Shown in pieces: positions 42,246 through 51,474 of a DNA stretch of 64,000 nucleotides. How positions within the stretch are numbered: position 1 is the first letter of the stretch; each line of letters opens with the position of its first letter. The translations under genes and the position numbers were made by a program. The stretch comes from UMGS1958 sp045542415 (GTDB lineage: Bacteria > Bacillota > Clostridia > UBA1381): the NCBI GenBank assembly GCA_045542415.1, contig JAZQKZ010000001.1:44107-108106 (forward strand), read 5' to 3'. The notes beneath the pieces are model-generated. The model was not told where the DNA came from. It saw only the letters and a program-made list of their open reading frames with translations, and did no database searches.

Positions 42246-43088
42246 ATGTCAGCATTGGTATTGGAGGGCGGAACGTTCAGACCGATTTTTTCGGCAGGCG
42301 TTATGGACGCACTTTTGGATTATAACGTACACTTCCCATATGTAATCGGCGTATCGGCAGGTATTACAGACGGAATTTCGTATGTATCGAGACAAAAGAA
42401 GAGAAATTATGACGTATTGGTTAATTTAAGACATGATAAGAGATATATCGGAATGAAAAATTATATTACAGACAGGAGTCTGTTCGGTCTTAAATTCGCA
42501 TACGAGGATATGCCCCGTGACATATATCCGTTTGACTGGGAAACCTACAGAAACAGTAAAACGGAGGTAAGAGTGGGCGTGACCAATGTTTTGACGGGCG
42601 AAAGCGAGTATCTTGACGGTAAGGATATGGATGAGAAGTTTACAATGCTAAGAGCAACCTGCGCGCTTCCTTTCGTATTTCCTGTTATTGAAATTGATGG
42701 AAAAGGCTATTATGACGGAGGTATCTGCGATCCGATACCCGTAAAAAAAGCAATGGCCGATGGTCATGATAAGCTTCTGATTATTTTGACTCGTCCCGAA
42801 AGCTACAGAAAAACACTTTCTTCGGCTAATAAAATAGCCGTAAGATATCTAAAGAGAAAATATCCAAAGATGGTTGAACCGCTGTTGACAAGGCATGATA
42901 AGTATAATGAAACAGTACGCTATTGTGAGCAGCTTGAGCGTGACGGCAAAGCAGTAGTGCTTCGTCCTACGGAAGAGATGCAGATTGACTCTTTTGAAAA
43001 GGATATTGAAAAAATTAAAAGACTGTATAAATTCGGATATGATACGGCAGTTGAAAAAATGGAAGAAATCAAGGAACTGTTTAAATGA
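42246..43088 (+). CDS. Patatin-like phospholipase family protein
   Basis: The 280-residue protein has the oxyanion loop LVLEGGTFRPIFSAG, the nucleophile elbow GVSAG, and the catalytic aspartate in YYDGGICDPIP, matching the bacterial patatin group that includes YjjU. It would hydrolyse acyl esters of lipids in the cytoplasm or at the membrane. No signal peptide is present. It is the first gene of the folate operon and overlaps folC by four bases. No functional tie to folate is known. Confidence 0.9.
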   Translation: MSALVLEGGTFRPIFSAGVMDALLDYNVHFPYVIGVSAGITDGISYVSRQKKRNYDVLVNLRHDKRYIGMKNYITDRSLFGLKFAYEDMPRDIYPFDWETYRNSKTEVRVGVTNVLTGESEYLDGKDMDEKFTMLRATCALPFVFPVIEIDGKGYYDGGICDPIPVKKAMADGHDKLLIILTRPESYRKTLSSANKIAVRYLKRKYPKMVEPLLTRHDKYNETVRYCEQLERDGKAVVLRPTEEMQIDSFEKDIEKIKRLYKFGYDTAVEKMEEIKELFK

Positions 43089-44356
43089 TACATACCTACA
43101 GACAGGCAAGAGATTACATAACATCTCTCGCACCCAGAGGAATAGTACCGGGGCTTGATGCGATTTATGCCCTGTGTAATGAACTGGGAAATCCCCAGGA
43201 TAAGATAAGGACGCTACATATAGCAGGAACGAACGGAAAGGGTTCAACGGGAGCTTTTATTTCCGGGATACTACGGGCGGCAGGCTACAATGTCGGAAGA
43301 TATGTTTCCCCGGCGGTCAGTGAATACCGTGAGATTATCAGAGTAAATGACGATTATATATCAGAGGATGAATATACGGAAATCGTCAATGAAATAGAGA
43401 AAGCAATAAATGCGGTTGAAGCAAGGGGCATATATCCCACCTCATTTGAGGCAGAGACTGCGGCGGCGTTTTTATACTTTGTAAAGAAAAAGTGCGATTA
43501 TTCTTTGATTGAGTGCGGCATGGGCGGTGAGCTTGATGCTACCAATATAATTAAAGCTCCGATAGCGGCGGTCATAACCTCGGTTGGTATGGACCATGCG
43601 GCATTTCTTGGGGACACGATAGAAAAAATAGCACGAAGTAAGTCAGGAATAATAAAAGCAAATATACCGGTGTTTTCTGCACAGCAGTCTGACGGTGTAA
43701 TTAGAGTGCTTAAAGAAAAATGCACGGAGAAAAATGCAGAGCTGACAGTTACGGATGTGCCTGAAATTGTTTTTGCTGATTTAAAAGGAACGGTATTTAA
43801 TTACGGTGATATGAAAAATGTGAAAATACCTCTTGCGGGAGCATATCAGCCGATGAATGCCGTGCTTGCTGTTGAAGTGTGCAAGTACCTCGGTGTTGTC
43901 AGGGACACGATAATGCGAGGGTTAAGGGACACGAAATGGCAACTGCGGTTTGAATGTGATGACGATGGGTGGATATTTGACGGCGCTCATAATGTACCGG
44001 CTGCAAAAGTGCTTGCACAGTCGGTAAAAGAACTGCTTGATGGAAGAACGGCGTATATTGTCGGAGTGTTCGCCGATAAAGATTACAAAAAAATAATAGA
44101 GGTGACGGCATCGGGGGCGGACAGGATATATACTGTAACAGCTCCGGGAGAAAGAGGGTTGAAAAGCAATGTGCTGGCAGACGTTGTACGTCACTACTGT
44201 ACTGATACGGTGGATGCCGTAACAACAGAAAATGCGGTCAGGCTTTGTGCAAAAGAAGACTTTGATAATGTAGTGGTTTTCGGTTCGCTTTCGTTTTTAG
44301 ACTGCATAAAACATGAAAAGGAAAAAGTATATGAAGAGATGTCAAAAAATATATGA
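43085..44356 (+). CDS. folC: Folylpolyglutamate synthase / dihydrofolate synthase
   Basis: FolC adds glutamate to dihydropteroate and to folates. The 423-residue Mur-ligase family protein has the P-loop HIAGTNGKGSTGAFI, YVSPAVSEYREI, ECGMGGELDATNI and SVGMDHAAFLG, all FolC hallmarks. It is coupled to the patatin gene by ATGA and its last 26 bases overlap the HD gene. The C-terminal Mur domain starts near LRFECDDDGWIFDGAHN. Confidence 0.93.
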   Translation: MIHTYRQARDYITSLAPRGIVPGLDAIYALCNELGNPQDKIRTLHIAGTNGKGSTGAFISGILRAAGYNVGRYVSPAVSEYREIIRVNDDYISEDEYTEIVNEIEKAINAVEARGIYPTSFEAETAAAFLYFVKKKCDYSLIECGMGGELDATNIIKAPIAAVITSVGMDHAAFLGDTIEKIARSKSGIIKANIPVFSAQQSDGVIRVLKEKCTEKNAELTVTDVPEIVFADLKGTVFNYGDMKNVKIPLAGAYQPMNAVLAVEVCKYLGVVRDTIMRGLRDTKWQLRFECDDDGWIFDGAHNVPAAKVLAQSVKELLDGRTAYIVGVFADKDYKKIIEVTASGADRIYTVTAPGERGLKSNVLADVVRHYCTDTVDAVTTENAVRLCAKEDFDNVVVFGSLSFLDCIKHEKEKVYEEMSKNI

Positions 44357-44801
44357 ACACCCTTTATACCGCCATTGTATGGATAATATTGAACGCTCGG
44401 AGGTAGGACGGATATTTTGTCTGCATGGCATTGAGCATTCTATGGATACTGCAAGGATAGGCTATATAATGATTCTTGAGCGTGGTCTTGAAATCAGTAA
44501 GGAGCTGTTTTATGCGGCTGCACTTTTACATGACAGCGGAAGATATAATCCCGTAATAGAGGATCATGCCGAAGCGAGTGCCATAAATGCGGAGCTTATA
44601 ATGCCGGATTGCGGATTCAGTGAAGAGGAGATGCTGACGGTAACTGAGGCGATACGTTCACACAGAGTAAAGACTTCAGATGATGTGTTCGGTGAAATTC
44701 TTTATGAGGCGGATAAGAAGTCAAGGCTGTGCTATAATTGCAGAGCGTGTACGGAATGTTATTGGGAAGAGGAAAAACGTAATTTAAGTATTGAAATATG
44801 A
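44331..44801 (+). CDS. HD-domain hydrolase within the folate operon
   Basis: The 156-residue protein has HGIEHSMDTARIGY, ALLHDSGRYNPVIEDHAEAS and EADKKSRLC, the metal-binding H...HD...D pattern of HD phosphohydrolases. A CYNCRACTECYW cysteine cluster near the C-terminus is an addition. ATG 44331 follows AAAAGGA; it overlaps folC by 26 bases and folP by 4. Its place among folate genes suggests removal of phosphates from dihydroneopterin triphosphate, a step for which many Clostridia have no known enzyme, but this is inference. Confidence 0.8.
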   Translation: MKRCQKIYEHPLYRHCMDNIERSEVGRIFCLHGIEHSMDTARIGYIMILERGLEISKELFYAAALLHDSGRYNPVIEDHAEASAINAELIMPDCGFSEEEMLTVTEAIRSHRVKTSDDVFGEILYEADKKSRLCYNCRACTECYWEEEKRNLSIEI

Positions 44802-45607
44802 TTATACGAAACAAGGTATTTGAAAATGACACCTATATAATGGGGATATTAAATGTTACCCCTGATTCGTTTTCGGATGGCGGAAAATGGAACTGCATAG
44901 ATGCGGCACTCAAACGCACTGAGGAAATGATAAATGAGGGTGCTTCTGTTATCGATATAGGCGGTGAATCTACACGTCCGGGGTATGTGACGGTTTGTGA
45001 TGAAGAGGAAATAAGTCGGGTAGTGCCTGTAATTGAGGCTGTACGGGCGAGGTTTGATGTGCCGATATCAATTGACACATATAAAAGCAAGGTAGCCTGT
45101 GCTGCACTCGGTGCAGGGGCTGACCTTGTTAACGATATATGGGGCTTTAAGCGTGATGGCGAAATGGCACAGGTGTGCAGTGAATACGGAGCGGCATGCT
45201 GTCTGATGCATAATCGGAGCAATACGGATTATAGGGATTGTTTAAGTGATGTGGTTTCGGATTTAAAGGAAAGCATTGATATAGCAAAAAAAGCCGGCAT
45301 TGATGACGAAAAAATTTGCATTGATCCCGGAATTGGCTTTGCAAAAGAGCTTGAGCATAATCTTATGCTTACGCAAAATGTTGATATACTTCATAGGCTG
45401 GGTTATCCTGTACTTCTCGGTACATCAAGAAAGTCCATGATAGGTCTTACGCTTGGTCTCGGAAAAGATGAAAGGGTAGAGGGAACGCTTGTGACAACGG
45501 TACTTGCGGTGCAGAAAAAATGTCTTTTTGTCCGTGTTCATGATGTAAAGGAAAATGCAAGGGCAATAAAGATGACAAAGGCATTGCTTGAGTATGAAAG
45601 GAATTAG
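44798..45607 (+). CDS. folP: Dihydropteroate synthase
   Basis: FolP joins p-aminobenzoate to the pterin pyrophosphate and is the target of sulfonamides. The 269-residue TIM-barrel protein has IMGILNVTPDSFSDGG, DIGGESTRPGY, LVNDIWGF, DPGIGFAKELEHN and GTSRKSMIG, all expected motifs. It overlaps the HD gene by four bases and is two bases before folBK. Length is normal. Confidence 0.96.
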   Translation: MIIRNKVFENDTYIMGILNVTPDSFSDGGKWNCIDAALKRTEEMINEGASVIDIGGESTRPGYVTVCDEEEISRVVPVIEAVRARFDVPISIDTYKSKVACAALGAGADLVNDIWGFKRDGEMAQVCSEYGAACCLMHNRSNTDYRDCLSDVVSDLKESIDIAKKAGIDDEKICIDPGIGFAKELEHNLMLTQNVDILHRLGYPVLLGTSRKSMIGLTLGLGKDERVEGTLVTTVLAVQKKCLFVRVHDVKENARAIKMTKALLEYERN

Positions 45608-45609
45608 AA

Positions 45610-46422
45610 ATGGATTATATTTTAATTGAAAATCTTACACTGTTTGCGAATCACGGTGTACTTCCGGAGGAGACGGCTCTCGGTCAGAAATTTGTGCTTT
45701 CAGGTAAGCTGTATCTTGATATGAGCGAAGCAGGAGCGAGTGATGATATAAATAAAACCGTTAACTACGCAGAGATTTGTGCGAGAATTACGGAGTTTAC
45801 AAAAGCAAATACATGTAAGCTTATTGAGGCGGCAACAGAACAGATTGCAGAGGAGATACTTATTAATTATCCGCTTATAAAATCTGTTGAGCTGACGTTA
45901 AGAAAACCCTGGGCCCCGATTGGTTTGCCGGTAGATTGTGCCGGTGTTTCGATAAAAAGAGGGAGGCATAAGGCATACATTGCATTAGGCTCAAATATGG
46001 GCAATAAAAAAGAGTATCTTGACAGTGCAGTGAATGCACTTGATGAAGATAAAAAATGCAGAGTTATCAGGGTGTCTGACTATATTGAAACGGAGCCGTA
46101 CGGTGGAGTGGAGCAGGATGATTTTTTGAACGGAGTACTGGAACTTGAGACTGTATATACTCCGTTGCAGCTGCTTGATTGTCTTAATAAGATTGAGACA
46201 AAATACGGTAGAAAACGTACAATTCATTGGGGACCGAGAACGCTGGATCTGGATATTCTTTTATATGATGATATAATAATGCAGACACAAAAGCTTACTG
46301 TTCCGCATATAGAAATGTGCAAGCGTGATTTTGTGCTAAAGCCGTTTGCTCAGATAGCTCCGTATGCAAAGCATCCGGTGAATGGGAAAATAATAGTGGA
46401 ATTATTAAATGAATTAGGGTGA
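45610..46422 (+). CDS. folBK: Fused dihydroneopterin aldolase and HPPK (FolB-FolK)
   Basis: The 270-residue protein joins two folate enzymes. Residues 1-118 are FolB (LTLFANHGVLPEETALGQKF, VNYAEIC, then KPWAPIG), which cleaves dihydroneopterin to hydroxymethyl-dihydropterin. Residues from about 122 are FolK (AYIALGSNMGNKKEYL, DDFLNGVLELET, then WGPRTLDLDILLYDD), which pyrophosphorylates that product for FolP. The fusion is common in Clostridia. It ends the operon at a strong hairpin. folE is not in the window. Confidence 0.95.
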   Translation: MDYILIENLTLFANHGVLPEETALGQKFVLSGKLYLDMSEAGASDDINKTVNYAEICARITEFTKANTCKLIEAATEQIAEEILINYPLIKSVELTLRKPWAPIGLPVDCAGVSIKRGRHKAYIALGSNMGNKKEYLDSAVNALDEDKKCRVIRVSDYIETEPYGGVEQDDFLNGVLELETVYTPLQLLDCLNKIETKYGRKRTIHWGPRTLDLDILLYDDIIMQTQKLTVPHIEMCKRDFVLKPFAQIAPYAKHPVNGKIIVELLNELG

Positions 46423-46439
46423 CGCATGTGCGTCACCCT
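46416..46439. terminator. Two-way terminator between folBK and clpC
   Basis: AGGGTGACGC pairs perfectly with GCGTCACCCT around ATGT, overlapping the folBK stop codon. T-runs are weak on both sides. Confidence 0.75.
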
Positions 46440-46443
46440 GAAT

Positions 46444-48897
46444 TTATTTTACAATGAATTTGTTGTCCTCAAATGTCACCGTAATATTGTCGCCGCTCTT
46501 GATGTGTCCGTCGATGATTTCCTCAGATAACATATCCTCAATCTCATTCTGGATTGCACGTCTTAACGGTCTTGCACCGTAAACCGGGTCAAAGCCTTTC
46601 TTCGCGATTTCGGCGATTGCTTCATCTGTAAATGAGACCGTAATATTGTTGTCGGCAAGTCGCTTGGTGAGCGAAGCGAGCATGAGCTTTGCAATTTCCC
46701 TGATGTTTTCGTCAGTGAGTCTGTCAAATACGATGATTTCATCAATTCTGTTCAAGAACTCCGGCTTGAATGCTTTTTTTACCTGCTCCATAACCTTGGC
46801 GTGGATTCTTTCGGATTCGGTTTTACCTGTATCTTCACTGCCTGTGCTGAAGCCAAGCTTTGCAGATACGTTACCCAATATTTCCTTTGCACCCAGGTTT
46901 GAGGTCATGATGATAACGGTGTTCTTGAAATCGATGCGGCGGCCCTGTGCGTCCGTCAATATACCGTCATCAAGAATCTGAAGCATGATATTGAATACGT
47001 CCGGATGTGCCTTTTCGATTTCATCGAAGAGTATTACCGAGTAGGGATGCTTTCTGATTTTCTCAGTAAGCTGACCGCCGTCCTCAAAGCCGACGTATCC
47101 CGGAGGCGAGCCGATAAACTTTGATACGGCGTGCTTTTCCATGTACTCGGACATATCAATTCTGATAAGCGAATTTTCACTGCCGAACATTGTCTCGGCA
47201 AGCGTCTTTGAAAGCTCTGTTTTGCCGACACCTGTAGGACCGAGGAAAAGGAATGAGCCTATGGGACGCTTGGGGTCCTTTAATCCGGCACGGCCACGGC
47301 GGATAGCCTTTGCGACCGCAGTTACGGCTTTGTCCTGACCGATTACACGGTCATGTAAGTCTGCTTCAAGATGGCGAAGCTTTTCAAGCTCCTCCTCCTT
47401 GAGCTTTGATGCAGGTATTTTGGTCCAGTCTGAAAGAATCTGAGCGATATCGTCCTCGCTTACAACAAGCCCTGATGATGAGCCACTGCCTTTCCATTCT
47501 TCCTTTAAGCGGCTGATTTCACTTTTGATTTCGTTTTCTTTGTCTCTGAGCTGTGCCGCCTTTTCAAAGTCCTGAGCTGTGACAGCCTCTTCTTTCTCGC
47601 TTTTAAGTGTCTCAAGCTCCTTTTCCTTTTCCTTTAATTCATTAGGCTCAGTCTGCGAGCCGAGACGCTTCTTTGATGATGCTTCATCGATTAAGTCGAT
47701 TGCCTTGTCGGGGAGGAAACGGTCTGTGATATACCTTGAAGAAAGCTTAGCGGCAGCTTCAATTGCTTCATCCGTTATTGTGACGTTGTGATGTGCCTCA
47801 TACTTGTCGCGGATTCCTTTGAGGATAAGAATTGTTTCCTCCTCACTCGGTTCACCAATTGTAACGGGCTGGAAACGTCTTTCCAGTGCTGCATCCTTTT
47901 CGATGTATTTCTTGTACTCCTTTAAGGTGGTTGCACCTATTAATTGCATTTCGCCTCTTGCGAGGAACGGCTTTAATATATTTGAGGCATCAAGTGAACC
48001 CTCAGCTCCGCCTGCACCTACAATTGTATGGAATTCATCAATAAATAATATTGAATTCTTATCGGCAATGACTTCATCAATTACTTTCTTGATTCGCTCT
48101 TCAAATTCGCCTCTGTACTTTGCTCCTGCAACCATGCCTGACAAATCAAGAGAAATGAGACGTTTTATTTTAAGTGGTTCGGGAACGTCGCCGTCGGCAA
48201 TTCTTTGGGCAAGTCCCTCAGCAACCGCTGTTTTACCGACTCCCGGCTCGCCTATGAGGCACGGATTATTTTTTGTACGTCTTGACAGAATCTGAATTAC
48301 ACGGTCTATCTCGTCGTTTCGTCCGATTACCGGGTCGAATCCGCCGTTGCGTGCCACCTCGGTAAGGTCTCTGCCGTACTCGTTGAGTGTAGGTGTGTTG
48401 GCAGGCTGTGAATTGCCGGCTGTATTGTTTGGGGTATTTCTGTCATCATCTCGGCTGTCACGGTCAATTGAGGCTACTATGTCACGGTAGAATTGCGGGA
48501 GGTTTATACCTCCTGAGGCAAGAAGTCTTGCTGCAACACCCTCGCCTACACGCACAATAGCCATCAGGATATGCTCTGTTCCGATATAGCTGTGGTTCAG
48601 CCTGCGTGCCTCGTATGCACTCATTTCAAGAATACGCTTTGTTCTTGGAGTTAAAGGGAGACTGATATTAGAGTCTATCGGCGTGGAAGAGCCAACCAAC
48701 TGTTTTGTCATATTAATAAGGGCATCTTCCTTTACACCTGTTTTTTCGAGTATCTTTGCTGCAACTCCGCTGCCCTCGCGTACGAGACCAATGAGCAGAT
48801 GCTCACTGCCGATATAGTCATGTCCAAGCTCTGCAGCGATGTCATGTGCCGCATTTATGGCGGCTTTTGCCTTTTCTGTAAATGCTGTATTTTCCAT
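46444..48897 (-). CDS. clpC: ATP-dependent chaperone and Clp protease subunit ClpC
   Basis: The 817-residue AAA+ unfoldase feeds proteins, including those with phosphorylated arginine, to ClpP. It has a double Clp-N domain (to about 145), AAA-1 with GEPGVGKTAVAEG, an M-domain coiled coil with UVR-type motif (about 420-475), AAA-2 with GPTGVGKTELSK, and the C-terminal small domain. It is the last gene of the ctsR operon, 36 bases after mcsB, and is likely repressed by CtsR. Confidence 0.96.
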   Translation of the reverse strand: MENTAFTEKAKAAINAAHDIAAELGHDYIGSEHLLIGLVREGSGVAAKILEKTGVKEDALINMTKQLVGSSTPIDSNISLPLTPRTKRILEMSAYEARRLNHSYIGTEHILMAIVRVGEGVAARLLASGGINLPQFYRDIVASIDRDSRDDDRNTPNNTAGNSQPANTPTLNEYGRDLTEVARNGGFDPVIGRNDEIDRVIQILSRRTKNNPCLIGEPGVGKTAVAEGLAQRIADGDVPEPLKIKRLISLDLSGMVAGAKYRGEFEERIKKVIDEVIADKNSILFIDEFHTIVGAGGAEGSLDASNILKPFLARGEMQLIGATTLKEYKKYIEKDAALERRFQPVTIGEPSEEETILILKGIRDKYEAHHNVTITDEAIEAAAKLSSRYITDRFLPDKAIDLIDEASSKKRLGSQTEPNELKEKEKELETLKSEKEEAVTAQDFEKAAQLRDKENEIKSEISRLKEEWKGSGSSSGLVVSEDDIAQILSDWTKIPASKLKEEELEKLRHLEADLHDRVIGQDKAVTAVAKAIRRGRAGLKDPKRPIGSFLFLGPTGVGKTELSKTLAETMFGSENSLIRIDMSEYMEKHAVSKFIGSPPGYVGFEDGGQLTEKIRKHPYSVILFDEIEKAHPDVFNIMLQILDDGILTDAQGRRIDFKNTVIIMTSNLGAKEILGNVSAKLGFSTGSEDTGKTESERIHAKVMEQVKKAFKPEFLNRIDEIIVFDRLTDENIREIAKLMLASLTKRLADNNITVSFTDEAIAEIAKKGFDPVYGARPLRRAIQNEIEDMLSEEIIDGHIKSGDNITVTFEDNKFIVK

Positions 48898-48933
48898 ATT
48901 AATACCTCCTATGGCGTTGTATAAATTTATAAG

Positions 48934-49926
48934 TTAAATGTTGTTTCTGAGAAACTCTGCTCTTGCGATATCTCTTTCTCCTGCATCAAGCTCCTTGCCA
49001 CGGCTTATCATAGACGGTGTAGAGCATACCATGCATTCAAGAGGAGAGAGGAGTCCTGTTTCTTTGATTATTCCCATGTTTTCGCCAAGCATAACCTCCG
49101 AAAGAAGGGTTTTTGCCTCTGACGAGGTGATGCTTCTTGCAAATTTGAGTGTACCGTATGCACGGTAGAGTCTGTCTGACAATGAATTTCCGTATTTACT
49201 GCTTAACAGTTTGCGTGCATTCTTCTCGGCATCAGAAATCTGATTTACAATCTTTTCAAGACGTGTAATAATCTCGTTTTCTGAAAGTCCCATTGTAATG
49301 CGGTTTGAAATCTGATACAGATTACCGTCTGCTTCAGTACCCTCACCGTAAAGTCCTCTGATTTCAATGCCCAGATTGGGAGCAGAGGAAATAATGCTTC
49401 CGATATTCTTGGTTAATACAAGTCCGGGCAAATGCATCATTACAGAGGCACGGATTCCTGTTCCTGCATTGGTGGGGCAGGCTGTGAGATATCCGAATTC
49501 ATGGTCAAATGCATAATCAACACTTGACTCTATCAGGTCGTCAAGCTCGTTTGCTTTGCTGTAAGCGTCATGGAGTCTGAAGCCGCCCAATATAACCTGT
49601 AAGCGGAGATGATCCTCCTCCATAAGCATAATGCTTGCGGTGTTATCCTTATTGATAAGCACGGATTTTCCGCTGCCCTTGAGCATTGCCGGACTGATTA
49701 GGTGTTCCTCAGCGAGAGATAATCTGTTAAGCTGTGATGCGTTGTCAAGCTCAAGAAAATCAAATTCCTTTGCAATGTCCGAATCCTTGATAGCGGAACG
49801 GATTTTCTGAGTGGCGTCGCTTTTGTCGGCTGATGCGTTGGGAAAGGGAACGCCTGCAAGATTTCGTGCAAGACGTATTCTTGTTGAAATTACGATGCCG
49901 TCATTTTTGTCCTTGTACCAGATCAT
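48934..49926 (-). CDS. mcsB: Protein arginine kinase McsB
   Basis: McsB phosphorylates arginines, marking proteins for ClpCP and inactivating CtsR. The 330-residue guanidino-kinase has VISTRIRLARNLAGVPFP near the start and YLTACPTNAGTGIRASVMMHLP, the conserved phosphagen-kinase active site. Length is slightly short of Bacillus McsB (363). It starts one base after mcsA ends. McsA, encoded just upstream, is its activator. Confidence 0.94.
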   Translation of the reverse strand: MIWYKDKNDGIVISTRIRLARNLAGVPFPNASADKSDATQKIRSAIKDSDIAKEFDFLELDNASQLNRLSLAEEHLISPAMLKGSGKSVLINKDNTASIMLMEEDHLRLQVILGGFRLHDAYSKANELDDLIESSVDYAFDHEFGYLTACPTNAGTGIRASVMMHLPGLVLTKNIGSIISSAPNLGIEIRGLYGEGTEADGNLYQISNRITMGLSENEIITRLEKIVNQISDAEKNARKLLSSKYGNSLSDRLYRAYGTLKFARSITSSEAKTLLSEVMLGENMGIIKETGLLSPLECMVCSTPSMISRGKELDAGERDIARAEFLRNNI

Positions 49927-49927
49927 A

Positions 49928-50290
49928 TCAGATGCCCTCCTTTTCCATTTCTCTTATTTTCTTATGCAGCTGTGCGGCTGTTTCGTAATCCTCCGACTGA
50001 ACTGCCTGCTGCAGCTTGTGCTTCAGGGCTTCATATTCCTTTTTTCGGTTAAGTCCCTCGCCTGCCTTTGAGGGGATTTTACCGTTGTGAACGGTTGTGG
50101 AATGAATCTGACGTATTGCGGAGGCGGCACTGCTTCTGAATGTATTGTAGCACTCGCCGCAGCCTAAGCGTCCGCTTTGTCTGAAATCATTCCAGGTATG
50201 TCCGCAAAGCGGACATTTTATTTCCTCCTGAGCAGGTGTTTGCACGAATGCATCCATTATATCGAAAAAATCTGAAAATAAATCATACAT
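49928..50290 (-). CDS. mcsA: McsB activator McsA
   Basis: The 120-residue protein is shorter than the roughly 180-residue Bacillus McsA. It retains one zinc-binding set (CPLCGHTW and CGECYNTF) and a C-terminal UVR motif (EYEALKHKLQQAVQSEDYET followed by AAQLHKKIREME). Bacillus McsA has two zinc sets, so the first appears lost or merged. It lies 12 bases after ctsR and one base before mcsB. Confidence 0.9.
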   Translation of the reverse strand: MYDLFSDFFDIMDAFVQTPAQEEIKCPLCGHTWNDFRQSGRLGCGECYNTFRSSAASAIRQIHSTTVHNGKIPSKAGEGLNRKKEYEALKHKLQQAVQSEDYETAAQLHKKIREMEKEGI

Positions 50291-50302
50291 GATAAGTACC
50301 TC

Positions 50303-50752
50303 CTATATTAGCTCTAAGAGCATATTTTTTAAAATATTGGCTCTCAATCTGTCCTTGTCCGGCTGTGCCACCGTAAGAGAACGGTCGTTCGTGGCAGCTG
50401 CAATCAGAGAGGCGTGTAAAGTGTCTATTGCATTTATACGCAGTAAATCTGATATATATCCTTTTGTTTCGGTATATGAAATTGCACCCGGAATATTCTG
50501 TATCGCCACGAAGAGTGGTGAATCATCGGCACTGATGAGCTTTCTTATACGCAGATAACCGCCGCCGCCACGCTTTGATTCAACTGCATAACCCCTTTCG
50601 GGATTGAATCTTGTTGAAATAACATAATTTATCTGAGAGGGAACACAGTTAAAAATTCCGGCAAGCTCGTTGCGTCTTAAATCAATACATAAATCCTCTT
50701 CTGCTTCAATCAGTGCTGTGATAAAAGCCTCTATTCTGTCGCTTATTCCCAT
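50303..50752 (-). CDS. ctsR: Class III heat-shock repressor CtsR
   Basis: CtsR represses clp genes until heat or arginine phosphorylation inactivates it. The 149-residue protein has the winged helix with NELAGIFNCVPSQINYVIST and the glycine-rich wing SKRGGGGYLRIRKL that reads the operator. The ATG follows GGAGGTGAT. The promoter and a perfect CtsR box lie directly upstream, showing autoregulation of the operon. Confidence 0.95.
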   Translation of the reverse strand: MGISDRIEAFITALIEAEEDLCIDLRRNELAGIFNCVPSQINYVISTRFNPERGYAVESKRGGGGYLRIRKLISADDSPLFVAIQNIPGAISYTETKGYISDLLRINAIDTLHASLIAAATNDRSLTVAQPDKDRLRANILKNMLLELI

Positions 50753-50774
50753 AACATCACCTCCATTAATTGAC

Positions 50775-50791
50775 TTTGACTTTCTTTGACT
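50775..50791 (-). promoter_or_regulatory. CtsR operator
   Basis: On the minus strand AGTCAAA-GAA-AGTCAAA is an exact match to the CtsR heptad repeat (RGTCAAANANRGTCAAA). A further GTCAA follows at once. It lies between the -10 box and ctsR, blocking transcription. Confidence 0.93.
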
Positions 50792-50802
50792 TTTGTGATT
50801 TC

Positions 50803-50830
50803 ATTATAGCATATAAACAGAAAAAGTCAA
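50803..50830 (-). promoter_or_regulatory. Promoter of the ctsR operon
   Basis: On the minus strand TTGACT (50825-50830) and TATAAT (50803-50808) are 16 bases apart, directly upstream of the CtsR box. Confidence 0.8.
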
Positions 50831-50920
50831 TGAATAAATTGTAAACAAATTGAAAATATATAACTCTTGCTTTAAATTATACTACAAACTAAAAAAGCGA
50901 ATAAAGGGGGGGACGTAATA

Positions 50921-50955
50921 TGACCCCAAAAGTTTCGGGTTGACTTTTGGGGTCA
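50921..50955 (-). terminator. Long hairpin after the DMT transporter gene
   Basis: TGACCCCAAAAGT and ACTTTTGGGGTCA form a perfect 13-base stem around nine bases, 11 bases past the transporter's stop codon. The minus strand lacks a clear T-run (ATATTACGTCCCC), so termination is inferred from position. Confidence 0.6.
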
Positions 50956-50965
50956 CATTAATGAA

Positions 50966-51388
50966 CTATTTTTTAAACAACAGCATTCCGCCAATCATAA
51001 GAGCAAGTCCGACATATTTATTCCAGCCAAATGCCTCCTTTTCGGTACCCATTATGCCGAATGCATCAATTAAAGCGGCGACAAGCAGCTGTGAAATAAG
51101 AATGGTGGATACTGCAACTGCAGGAGAAAGCCTGCCCATTCCGAGCATGACGGTGACGGTTATAATAAGTCCAAGCACGCCGCCTAAAAGATAGAGTTTA
51201 TTTACTTCTGTTACGGCACGGAAATTGCCTTTGCCGACAATCCATACAGCTATCAGGGAGAGAATAAAAGCTGTTCCCTGAACAAATGCATTTGATTCAT
51301 ACAGTCCGATTTTTTCGCCGAGTCTCGTGTTCATTACGCCCTGAATGCTCATTGCAGCCCCGGCGATTATGCTGAATATATATCCCAT
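50966..51388 (-). CDS. Small DMT-family transporter (DUF606/YdcZ type)
   Basis: The 140-residue membrane protein has about five helices and the start YIFSIIAGAAMSIQGVMNTRLG, which is the signature of the DUF606 group of the drug/metabolite transporter superfamily. Half-length members such as this usually work as dimers. The ATG follows AAGGAG. It is a single gene; the substrate is unknown. Confidence 0.88.
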   Translation of the reverse strand: MGYIFSIIAGAAMSIQGVMNTRLGEKIGLYESNAFVQGTAFILSLIAVWIVGKGNFRAVTEVNKLYLLGGVLGLIITVTVMLGMGRLSPAVAVSTILISQLLVAALIDAFGIMGTEKEAFGWNKYVGLALMIGGMLLFKK

Positions 51389-51474
51389 GATTATCAGTCT
51401 CCTTGTTAAAGAAATGTTTCTTATATTATTTACTGTAACAGGAATAAATAATCATTTTTATATGAAATAGGAAA

